From the NCBI GenBank assembly GCA_029339195.1, contig JAPTJF010000021.1:124001-188000 (forward strand): a stretch of DNA of 64,000 nucleotides, read 5' to 3'. Below, one piece after another: positions 55,196 to 64,000 of the stretch. Both the position numbers and the translations under genes were made by a program. The stretch comes from Micractinium sp. NFX-FRZ (lineage: Eukaryota; Chlorophyta; Trebouxiophyceae; Chlorellales; Chlorellaceae). The notes beneath the pieces were generated by a model. It was given only the letters and a program-made list of their open reading frames with translations. It was not told the DNA's origin and did no database searches. How positions within the stretch are numbered: position 1 is the first letter of the stretch; each line of letters begins with the position of its first letter.

Positions 55196-58100
55196 TCAGG
55201 CGGGGTGCAGCTCCCGCTGCGCACGCTGCGCCGCAAACAGGTCTTCCGGCACCAGCACAGCCCGCGCCCCGATCTGCTCAACAGTCCACCGTGTGTTGGC
55301 GCAAGCCCCAAGCCGCACCGCATCCTCAAAGCGGCCCACCCAGTTCAGGAGCGGGCCATGTGAGCACGCGGGCAGGGGGAGGAGCCTGGGTTGGGAGCCC
55401 TCTGGGTTGGAGGCATAGATGCCCCAAAAGGTGGTGTCGCGGGCTGCATGTCAGCGGGGCGGGAGGGTGCAGGAAGGGCGTGTGCACTCAGAGCAGTGTG
55501 TGTGGCTTGCACACGGAGGTGGCGATTTGAGGTGGCGAATGTGACCCATTTTTTTGAGGTGGCGAAAGTGACCCATTTTGCTTTCCCTACATTTAGTGTC
55601 GCGAGCAACACGGCATTGGGTGAGAGGGCACACAAGGTTTGGCGGCAGCGGGCGCCAGCGCACGCGGCGGCACGGCCAGAAACAGGCGCAGCGCTTGGCC
55701 TTGTGCGTGCGAGCATCTCACCGCTGGAAGCGCCGCGGCCCGCGTCGCCGCCCGACTGCCAGGGGCGTACCCCCCGCCCCATGTCCAAATTGGTGAACAG
55801 GTTGTTGTGGGTGGCTGCAGGGGGGGTGGGAGCACAACAACAGGGGGGTGTGCGTGAATGCCAGCCTGCCTGCCTGAGTGCCTGCCTTTGTGCATGCCTG
55901 CCCGCCAGCTCGCCGCTTGCCCACCCTGCCTACAACCCTACCAGTCGGTAACCCCCCTACCAACCAATCAACCCGGCTCACCGGCTCTGTGGCAGTCCAG
56001 GTTCATGTCGAGTGCTGAACCCTGCCTCACCACCGACAGGTGCAGCAGCGAGTCGACGCTGACATCATGGAAGTAGCGGGACTGGGGCAGGCGGAAGTCG
56101 GTCAACAGGTTGTCTGCGAGCACATGAAGGGGGAGGCAGGCACGCGTTCCGCAAGTGAGGCGCGATGGTTGCGGCAACAGGATAGGTTTGATGGGCATGC
56201 GTGCGGGCAAGCACAATGCTTGCTCAGGCAGTGATGTGTCGGCTCAGTGCAAGCAGCCGGCCTGACTGGCAGGCGGTGGCGGCGGTGCTGCCCGGAGACA
56301 GGGCATGCTTTAAGGCAGGCACGGGCATTCATGACAGGCAGGCATAATGCGAGGCAAAGAGGCTGCACGCCCAGCCAAGCGTTCTGCCGCCAGCTGCGGC
56401 CGCTCACATGCGCCGTGTGACATCATGAGCGGGTGGTGGCCGTCCACGCCCCGGGTCGCCATGCTGCCCGTGCCCCTGCACAGGTGTGGGGTCGAATGCA
56501 TCAGCAGTCGCAACACACGATCTGTACTGCTTCTGCTGCTGCTGCTGCTGCTCCTCCTCCCCCTTCTCCTGCCACTGCTCCCCCTGCTGTCGACCGGGGT
56601 GAATGTTGTTCTGCAACAGGTGCCTCTCCACCAGCGACTGTCGCTCACGAAGAAGAGGTGCCTCCCCACCTCCCCCAATGTCACCCACCTGGGCCGTGTG
56701 ACGTGGAAGCTGATGTTCTGCACCGTCACAAACTCGGTGCCCCCGGTGAACACGCCCGACGTGCAGTCAATGATGTGCACCTGCGGCAGGCGTGGTGGGA
56801 GGACGTTGTGATGAGGGCGGCGGTGGGCATGAAGTGCTGCTCCTGCTGTGCACGCTGGGCGGTGCAGTAACAAGGCTGGAACTCACATTCCGGACCCATG
56901 TGTTGGCAGTGTCGTAGACAGCAATGGCGTTATACCCCTTGGAGTCGAGGTGTGCAGCGTACGTGTCTGCACCGACGGGGGGGAGGAAGGCAGGCAGGGC
57001 CGGATGTGTAAAAAGAACAACAATGCGCATCTCTCATGACAGCAACGCACACCTTGAAGGTCCAGGTGCTCAGCGTACCTACCTGGAGCAACGGGGGAGT
57101 GCTGGAGGGCGGGAGGAGGGTGCACAGGTGCCCCGTGCACACATACATCCACAGTAGTGCTGCCCAACTGGGGGGCTATAGTGCAGCCGGCGCAGCACAG
57201 CGGGGCAGCGCTGCACTGGAGCAGCACTCACCCCACTTGAACTGGAAGGTGAAGTCCTCAATGCCGCTGTGCTGCACGGTGGGGGCGTAGGCGTACAGGG
57301 CGGGCTCCCAGCGCAGGCGCAGGTCGATGGGCAGGGGGCGGTCGATGTCAACCCAGCCGTCGCCCACGGTGGTCACCCTGCAGGGAGGGGGAGCCAGCGG
57401 GCGGTGAGCTTATGGCAAAGGGTGCGCCACACTGTAGTGCTGCAGGCATGCCATGCAGTGGCGAGCCTGTGCAGGCCCGATGAGCAACCAGGACTTGTGT
57501 TTGTGACCCCAACGCATGGCTGACCACACTTTCTGTGCTCTCCGGCCCCATGCCAGCCTGGGCAGGCGGGGTGAGCACCCACCTGAAGGGGAAGCGCAGG
57601 CGGTCGTGCTCGGGGAACATCATGGAAGGGGTGCCCGAGTCCACCAAGTTGTCTCCATCTGCAGGGGAGGAGCAAGGATGGATGGCCCATGAACAGATGT
57701 CAGCTGCAGCTTGGACAGCATCCTCCCGAGGAGATGAGGCAGACTGCAAGCGCCCATGGCAAGCACGACTCGGAGCGGGGGGGCGAGGACCACAGCGGGG
57801 CCAGGGCACGAGGCACCAGCAGGCTGTCATGACATTGCCATAAGCATGAGGTGCACACACAGGGCACTTATTGGCCAGAGTGGCAGCCGGCTAACAGGTA
57901 GTGCTGGCGAAGCACATGCGCAGGCCGGCGAGGCGGGCAGGCAGGCGGGACAGGCAGGCAGGCAGGCCCGTGTGCCCACCATAAAACCCTATCTCACACC
58001 AGTGCTACATCATATGCCCCCACGATGTGACTACCCCCAATCACTTACAGAGGTAGGCATCCAGCGAGTCGTCAGCCGCCATGGCAACGCCCACAGCGCC

Positions 58101-60116
58101 AGCCACAGATGCTACGCCCGCTGCCCCCGCCGCGCCCGCTGCCGCTGCTGCCGCTGCTGCTGCCACTGCTGCCGGCCCGCTTTCGTCTGCCCAGTGTGAA
58201 TAGGCCCCCGCCACAGCATACTTGGCAGCTGCCAGGAGCAGCGGGTTGAGCGGCTTCTTGGAGGACCCTGTTGTGGAGGCGGCGGCAGCGGCGGCGGCAG
58301 CGCCCACGGTGGGCAGGCTGCCCTGCGGCAGCAGGCCCCACTCGTTCAGGGCTGCTGTGTTGGCGGCTGCCTGCAGGGTGGGGTTGCCACCAAACAGGGC
58401 GCCCAACTCTGCCGCGAGCGAGCTGTGTGCTGCTAGCAGCCGTCGCCGGTCCTCTGGTGGTGAGGAGGGTTCCGGTGCCGGCGGGCCGGGTGGTGACGGC
58501 GGCGGCGGGGTCTGCCTCATGGCCAGCTTATACCACTGCCCCTCAATGAACGGTTCAGTGCTGCTCACAAACAGGCGGGTGTCGCCTCGGTAGGCTGGTT
58601 CGGTCACGGCGGCAATGGTGGTCAGCAGGCCGCTCCTAGGGTTGCTGCCCACGATGCTGCACAGCATTTGATCGGACGCGGGAAAGGGATGCAGTTAGTA
58701 ATCGTACACACAGAGGGATGCAGTGTGCAGCCAGCGGTGTCACTTGCAGCCAAGGCCAGGCACTGCGCTGCTGACCTCCCACCCACGCACCCGACAAAGC
58801 CGCCGCCAAAGGCCCAGGCCTGTGCACTGCCGTAGAGGGCTTGCAGGCCGAGAGGCATGTACAGCGTCGTCCTGCCGACCTGCACGGCAGCGTGGCGGCA
58901 GCAGACACGGGCGGTTATGCAGAGTGCCTGCTGACCTGCCTCACACTAAGAAAGAGGGGCGATCCCTGGACGGGCAGGGTGGAGCCGACACTACGCTAGG
59001 GTAAGGGTTTAGGATAGGGTACCGATACCCTAATACCCTATCTGTCCGGTCGGTGAGCTGGGCAGCAGCAGATGGTAGATGCTGAGCAACCCAGAGGAAG
59101 CACAGGGAAGCTGGGCAGTGATGCACAGCATGGAACGCTGCTTGCGGTTTGGCGCTGCTCACCCCTGCGCCTCGTAGCACCACATAGCTGCTGCTGATGG
59201 CTACGGATGACAGGAGGGTGAAGTTGCCCTCGGGCACCCACACTGCCTGCCCGTTGCCAGGGCCTGCCACCGCAACGGCGGCATTGATGGCTTGTTGGAA
59301 GGCCGGCCCGTCATCTGCACTCAAGGCGGGGCAGGGGGGCGCACCTAAGATGACAGCAATGCAAGGCATGCGGCACATTGGTGCACTGTTGAGCTGAGAG
59401 TCTTGCTTCGATGGCGGCTGAGCGGCGGCCCGCGCAGCCGTGTACCGTCCCACCTGCTCCGGTGCCCTGCGCTCCAAAGTCCCGAACATCAAAGGTGGCC
59501 GGGTAATCAGGGATGTCTGCTGTGCCGCCTCCATACCCCGCATGGCTCCAGTCAGTCAGCCGGCCGGCAGGATCCCACGTCTCGCCCGCCCGCCCCCAGT
59601 GTGCAGAGTAGAAGGGGTTTGCTGGCGGGCTGGGACGCTGCGGGCTGGGACGCTGCGGGCTGGGCGGCGGCGGGGAGGGCGGCGTCGGGGAGGGCGGCGG
59701 CGGGGATGGCGGGGAGGGCGGCGGTGGGGAGGGCGGAGGGGGCGGCGGCTTAGGCGGTGGAGGCCTGCGCCTCGGCGGTCGGGGCGGGGGCCTCGGCGGC
59801 CTCGGCGGCGGCGGCTCCCTCTGCATGGGTGGCTGCGGCTGGGGCCTGACCGGCGCGGCAGCTGCGGCGAGTGTTTGAGCGCCTGCACAGGGCATGCCAA
59901 GAGGAGATGAGCCTTACACTTCGCAACTCCCGTGTCGCTTGCGGTATCAAGTCAGGCATGTGGGTGCTGCACATTCATGCCATCTCCGCACCCACCGCCG
60001 GTCGTCAGCAGCTCGGCCGCCGCCGCCGCTCCCGCCCCCAAGAAGAGCATCGTAACGACCAGGGCGCTGCTGGTGCTGACCACTCGGAGAGCATCGGTCG
60101 CCACCAGCTGTTTCAT
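55196..60116 (-). CDS. Secreted proline-rich beta-helix (pectate-lyase-fold) protein, copy B
   Basis: This is a tandem paralogue of copy A with the same 13-exon plan (minus): 59996-60116, 59454-59882, 59163-59314, 58791-58879, 58049-58656, 57583-57658, 57232-57377, 56887-56966, 56689-56780, 56408-56475, 55982-56113, 55722-55814, 55196-55443; 777 residues. Nine internal exons have exactly the same lengths as in copy A. The two Pro-rich exons differ (429 versus 966 nt, 608 versus 788 nt), as do the first and last. The signal peptide is different: MKQLVATDALRVVSTSSALV, then VTMLFLGAGAAAAA. A Pro-rich spacer (PPPRPPRPPPRPP and SPPPPSP units) follows, then NPFYSAHWGRAGETWDP, then DYPATFDVRDFGAQGTGADD. 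The second Pro block is short here (TPPPPSPPGPPAPEPSSPP) and is followed by an Ala-rich run. The likeliest history is gene duplication followed by divergence of the low-complexity parts. Confidence 0.86.
55529..55579. repeat. 25-nt tandem doublet in an intron of beta-helix copy B
   Basis: GAGGTGGCGAATGTGACCC is followed by a similar unit GAGGTGGCGAAAGTGACCC. The two are separated by a T run. Confidence 0.9.
57036..57088. repeat. Decayed copy of the DTYAAHLDSKG exon in copy B
   Basis: The stretch at 57036-57088 resembles 56923-56975 in exon 8 of copy B (shared CAGCAA, CCTTG, AGGTG, CAGCGTAC landmarks) about 112 bp away, in the adjoining intron. Similarity is lower than for the other exon-edge copies. 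Confidence 0.65.
58991..59045. repeat. Telomere-like and palindromic GGGTA/TACCC stretch
   Basis: AGGGTAAGGGTTTAGG is followed by ATAGGGTACCGATACCCTA. The first part contains one full and several partial TTTAGGG-type units, and the second is an inverted repeat. It lies in an intron of copy B. Confidence 0.55.
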
Positions 60117-60649
60117 TGCGCCGCAATTCAAGCTCGCAAAGCCTACATGAGCGGGAGAGGCAACCCTCAAAGTCTCCGGACAGCGGCACGAGTGCGGGGC
60201 GACAGCCTCCCAATTCTAACTAGCGATTATCAATGTCATCATCTCACCAGACGCCGGCGACTCGCAACTACCGCAGGTGGACGCACCAGAGAACCCTGGG
60301 CCCTCCACAGGGCGCAAGGCTCGTTCACTAGCGGTTCATCCAGCAAACAGGGGAACTGTGAGGACATCGATGGCTCTGGAGCCCGCAATTGAGATCACCC
60401 ACCCAGCCGCGCTTGGCGGCACCTGTACCGCAGGTAGCAGCACCAAGCGGTGGGGCACATGCTCAATCCCAGCTGTGTCCAATGGACATGCAGGAGCCGG
60501 AGTTGGCAAGATGAAGCACCACACTCAAGGGCGAGTTTCCTCTCAGGCAGCATGCCCACCGGCAGACCAACCAATCTGTTTCATGCCGATCCCGCGAACA
60601 CTGTGACCAGGGGGATCTCAACAGCCACTAAGTTGCATGCTCTAAATAT
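60117..60649. other. Spacer between MYND gene and beta-helix copy B
   Basis: It serves as upstream region of copy B and 3' flank of the MYND gene, both on minus. No gene is supportable. Confidence 0.5.
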
Positions 60650-62716
60650 TTACTCAACAGTTGATGACTGCAAGGAGACGTCACTTTGCTGGGCACGCTG
60701 CGCCGCCAGCCGGCGGCAGTCCGGCCGGTGCCGCGGCCAGTCGCCCGTCTGGCAGCCGCGGCAACAGTAATACGTCGAAAGGCATGCTGCACAGCGGTTG
60801 AGGTGGCCCACTTCGGCCTCTGTCTTTCCGCACGCAGCACAGCTGGGAGGAGCGGGTGCCTGAAAGTACCGCGTGAGGGGCTGATGCATGTGCTCGCCCA
60901 TTGAAGGCACCGGCAACTGCTCGCTGCCAGGGAAGCGTGCAGTCAGTTCGCCGAACGCAGCCTGGGCAGCTGCCGCCTCTTCAAGCAGCGCACGGTGCAT
61001 GGCCGACGGCAGCCAGGGCTTGCACAGCCGGGCGGCGCTGCGGCTTTGCTCCACCAGCTGCTCCAGCTGCTGCCGGCTGACTGTGGGGCCTTCGCAGCCG
61101 AGCAGCAGCATGAAGAAGAGCGAGGCAGCGGTGCCCGATGCCTCATGCCACGCTGCACAAGGAGCAGAGAAGACACAGTATAGAGTGAGGACGGGTGTTT
61201 ATTTCTGGGTTCGTAGAACCGCAGGTTAAGACAGTGGGGAAAGCACTTGCAGAGCTGCCAGCCAGATGATGTGTATCATGGAGCGCCCAGTCCAGAAGTG
61301 CTGTCACCCAGTGCCGTGTGAGCCGAGGCTGCACGGCAGGTCACAGCCGTGTTGCCCCGCTGCACCTTTCTGCTCAGTCGCCATCTGCAGCCTGGTGCGT
61401 AGAGCTTGCGCCGCCTCTCGGCCCCGCCCCTGGGCATGTCGCACGATGGCAAGCCGGTAGTAGTGCCGAGAGCACAACGGGTCTTCGGCCACCAGGCGCC
61501 CAAGGCAGGCATCCGCCGCTGCCGCAAACGCCACCCACTGCGCCGCGGGCTGGCGCGCAGCCGCTCCTGCGCTGCTGCACTTCAGGCACGCCCTGGCTTG
61601 CACAGACAGGAGGGTCTGGAGCACCTGGGTTGCGGTGAGCGCCACTTGGGGGCGCACCTCTGCCAGGGCAGCATCCAGGCCGTGCAGCAGGTGCGGCGAG
61701 CTGTCCAGCTGCTCCACCATTGAGCCTACCACGCGTGCCACCCTGTCGTGCTGGCCCTCACGCTCTCCCAGGATCGCGCCTATGGTGCTGCTCAGGATGA
61801 GCCACGGCACGCTGCCTCCAGGGGTGTCTGGCGCTACCTGCGGGAAGTCGTCACGCATGTGCTGCAAGGGATGGGGCAGATGGGTAAGGGGCGGGCGGGC
61901 AGCTGGGCAGCGGGGGGGAGCGTGAGGAGCACACATTCCCCGGTTGGTGTGCTCAACGTGTAGCTTGTGCCAGCTACCTAAAGCAAGGTTGTCAGCCAAT
62001 GAATGTGCAGCTGCGCAAGGACAGCAGTGTCTTACCTGCCCCAGTTGGGCAAGGCAGCTGAGGCAGGCGCCCGTTTCTGCCGCCATCACAGTGCCAAGGT
62101 AGCGGATGCGCACAAATGCTGCCAGCACCTGCACCGCAACAGAGGTGTGGATGCAGGCATTCATTCCAGGACTTCAAATGGGGTCGCAAAGTGCAGGCTG
62201 GCGCCTGCAGGTGTCGGGCAGGCTGGGGCAGCGGCCCCGCTGCTCAAACGCCGCGCGCAGCCCGCCCGCCCCGCCCTGCGACAACTCCGCTCCCTTGCCC
62301 ACCTCCTTCTTGCTCTGCAGGCTCACGCCCTCCCTCGGTCGCGGCCGCCCCTCCTCGTCCAACAGAAGGGTGTGCAGCCGCTGCGTGAGGTCCATTGCCT
62401 CCACAAAGCCCGCAACCTCCGAGGTGCCCTCGAAATCGCCGCCCTCGGCCAGCAGGCACCGAGCCCGCTCCACACGGCTCCTGAGCAGGTCGGGCAGCTG
62501 CCACGCCATCCGGGCTGCACCAGCAATGTAGCTTTGGGCTGTGACGTTGACGTTCTGGGCGAGCGTTGGATGGGCTTCGAAACAACGCGGGTGGCACCGC
62601 GCCGCCGCTTCCAGCTGCTTGCCGAGGCTGCCAGCGGTGCTGCCGCCAGCCGCGCAGCTCAGCGGGCACGCCGGCGGCGCTCGGGTGCTGCCAGTCTCAC
62701 TCACCAGTCGTGGCAC
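60650..62716 (-). CDS. MYND-type zinc-finger protein, 5' end uncertain
   Basis: Exons (minus): 62303-62716 (left limit of the open frame, start not settled), 62036-62128, 61366-61861, 60650-61152, joined in phases 0, 0 and 1; about 500 residues. The C-terminal zinc finger is complete: CAACGKTEAEVGHLNRCAAC, then LSTYYCCRGC, QTGDWPRHRPDC, giving the seven Cys and one His of MYND domains, which bind partner proteins. Upstream is largely alpha-helical, with a TPR-like stretch (RHYYRLAIVRHAQGRGREAA). The frame at 62716 opens with GTG, not ATG. The first in-frame ATG is at 62509 (MAWQLPDLL), but coding-like sequence extends upstream of it, so an upstream exon is likely. The cellular role is unknown; MYND proteins of this build are common in chlorophytes. 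Confidence 0.8.
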
Positions 62717-62999
62717 TTACATGCGCTCACATCAATCACTCATCTAGCACAAAACAGTTGAGTACAAAGCTGTTGTTCAAAGACGCCCTGCTGCCAATCC
62801 AGTTCCTGCCTCCCGCGACTAGGCGCTTCAACAAGCAGCGCTGGCCAATGGTTTCCAGACATAAATCTTTGAAACCATTCTGCCTGATCCCACATGCTAA
62901 CTGGTGCTATCTCACTGCCGCTGCGCCGTCTGCCGGCTTCCCGCTGCGCCCTGCGTCAGGCAAGCCGCGTTGCCCACCGCCACCGCCAGAGCCAGGCTC
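62717..62999. other. Short spacer upstream of the MYND gene
   Basis: It lies between the PhoD-like stop and the MYND gene, both on minus. It may hold an unrecognised first exon of the MYND gene. Confidence 0.4.
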
Positions 63000-63828
63000 T
63001 CAGCCAAGCCAGCCCGCAATGGCTCCGCCCACGCGCTGAATGATGCCCTCCCCCTCCTCCTCGCCTCCTGCAATCACAACAAAGAGGGGAAAGGATGCAG
63101 AGCCGGCTTTACGTTCGTCTAAGGGGCCGGCCATTGTGAACAGCTCGGCGTCCAGCTTTGACATTTTAGCCCGGACCCCCCAGGACAGAGCAATGCTGCC
63201 CAGCCAGCCAGCGCCCTGCCCAGCTTCCCATCCTGCGGCGCACCTTCCGGGGTGCTGCAGTTACTAGCAACAGCCAGCCCGCCACGAGCGGTCTGCCCTA
63301 GCCCGTAGGCAGCCAGAGGGTCGTCGGCGGCGCCGAAGCGGATCAGCAGCTGGTCGGTGGGCGTGCAGGTGGCGTTGAGCAGGCGGCCAGGCTGGCCTGC
63401 ATGGGGACAGCGTGGGGGGCGCGGCTGGGTTGGGGAAGAGTGGGAGGGGTACCTGACTGCCTGGATGGCTGGTGACGTGCGCTACTGGGGTCAGGGCCGG
63501 GAAAGGCATGCATGGGACGGCAGGTGCACTACACCTGTGCAGGGTGCCTCACTTCTCCCGCAACTTCGGCCGCTGCCCGGCAGCCGTGTAGCCACCCTAC
63601 CCCTCCTGGTGCCTGCCCCCACCCTGGCTGAGCCCCTCCCCCCAGTCCTGCCTTGACTTGCCTGCCTGAACCTCGAAAGACTTGTCGCACCAGGACTGGA
63701 ACTCGCCCTGCTTGTCAATTGAGTCCACAAACAAAAAGTCGGCGTGCAAGCGCTCACGGGTGGCGGTGAGGGCCACCAGCCCGCGGTTCGTGATCTGCGC
63801 GTACCGCAGCTGGTCGTTGGAAATGTGC
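63000..63828 (-). CDS. C-terminal part of a probable PhoD-type phosphatase, cut by the window edge
   Basis: Three final exons (minus): 63662-63828, 63244-63396, 63000-63067, matched in phases 1 and 1. The first visible exon enters in phase 2, so the gene continues beyond base 64000. The read protein includes HISNDQLRYAQITNRGLVAL, TATRERLHADFLFVDSIDKQ, LLNATCTPTDQLLIRFGAAD and a C-terminus GEGIIQRVGGAIAGWLG. The pattern of an aromatic-rich strand, then a 'R-G' turn, then 'ADF.FVDS' matches the last beta strands of PhoD-like alkaline phosphatases, but the catalytic part is outside the window. Other calcineurin-like esterases are possible. The first intron of this set seems to use a GC donor (AG/GCAAGT). 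The last intron was inferred because reading through gives an unlike tail, while the splice gives a compact C-terminus. Confidence 0.5.
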
Positions 63829-64000
63829 CTGCAGGCAGCAGGGGCGGCAGTGCAGCAGCCGACTGCGGCAGGGACAGCCCAGGCACAGAGGCACGATGCA
63901 GAGTGCAGCATGCTGCCCCTGCCAGCAAGGCGGGGGCCTGGCCGCATCCACACAATGTTGTGCCACACCAGGGCGGGCAAGTGCACCCATCCCATGCCTT
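63829..64000. other. Probable intron of the PhoD-like gene at the window edge
   Basis: The minus frame is open here but no exon border or family-like sequence could be supported. Confidence 0.4.

Noticed and set aside
62509..62716. GTG at 62716 as start of the MYND protein
   Set aside because: GTG starts are not expected in a nuclear gene; an upstream exon or the ATG at 62509 is more likely, so the 5' end was left open.
63067..63244. Read-through C-terminus of the PhoD-like gene to a TAG at 63119
   Set aside because: The tail would be Trp/Cys/Ser-rich and unlike the rest. Splicing at 63243/63068 keeps the frame and gives a tidy terminus, though RNA evidence is needed.

Overview
The window is nuclear DNA of a GC-rich, intron-dense green alga, most likely a trebouxiophyte of the Chlorella type. 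This is inferred from GC-AG and GT-AG introns in every protein gene, strong third-position GC bias, long CAG/polyQ and proline-rich tracts, candidate TGTAA poly(A) signals of the chlorophyte type, and plant-type genes (plastid ATP/ADP translocase, SnRK1 beta subunit with CBM48, a GC1/SulA-like plastid epimerase, type II metacaspase). All exon models below were built by hand from reading frame, splice consensus and phase. For nearly every gene the exon lengths sum to an intact frame.

Layout. 1-6864 (+): 3' part of an unrecognised large protein with a Q/A/P-rich tail. 6865-10707: gene-poor stretch with a 169-bp-period duplication, an intron-containing tRNA-Arg(UCU), and a field of hairpins and GC palindromes. 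10708-17575 (-): 16-exon plastid ATP/ADP translocase, divergent from 17986-20784 (+), a LON-substrate-binding-domain protein. 21890-24586 (-): SnRK1 beta subunit, divergent from 24933-27252 (+), prohibitin. 27950-30683 (-): plastid SDR/epimerase (GC1-like), divergent from 30994-34251 (+), branched-chain aminotransferase. 34803-36210 (-): small disordered plastid-targeted protein. 36565-37698 (-): thioredoxin-fold protein lacking redox cysteines. 37756-43090 (+): F-box/LRR protein. 43617-48142 (+): type II metacaspase whose intron carries an (AAAC)n tract and an assembly gap. 48679-54339 and 55196-60116 (-): tandem paralogues of a secreted proline-rich beta-helix (pectate-lyase-fold) protein. 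60650-62716 (-): MYND zinc-finger protein. 63000->64000 (-): C-terminus of a probable PhoD-type phosphatase.

The most unusual signal is not a gene. At least 13 introns, in eight of the fifteen protein genes, hold a decayed copy of the neighbouring exon edge, often including the splice site, about 65-210 bp from the real one. Together with GC-AG introns at about 4% of those modelled (5 of about 114), this suggests that local tandem duplication across splice junctions is an active force shaping genes in this genome. The small gene at 34803-36210 may show the coding outcome, because two adjacent exons look like copies of each other.

The genes do not form an operon or cluster of shared function. 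They are ordinary housekeeping, plastid, signalling and wall genes, arranged partly as head-to-head pairs with 300-400 bp shared upstream regions.
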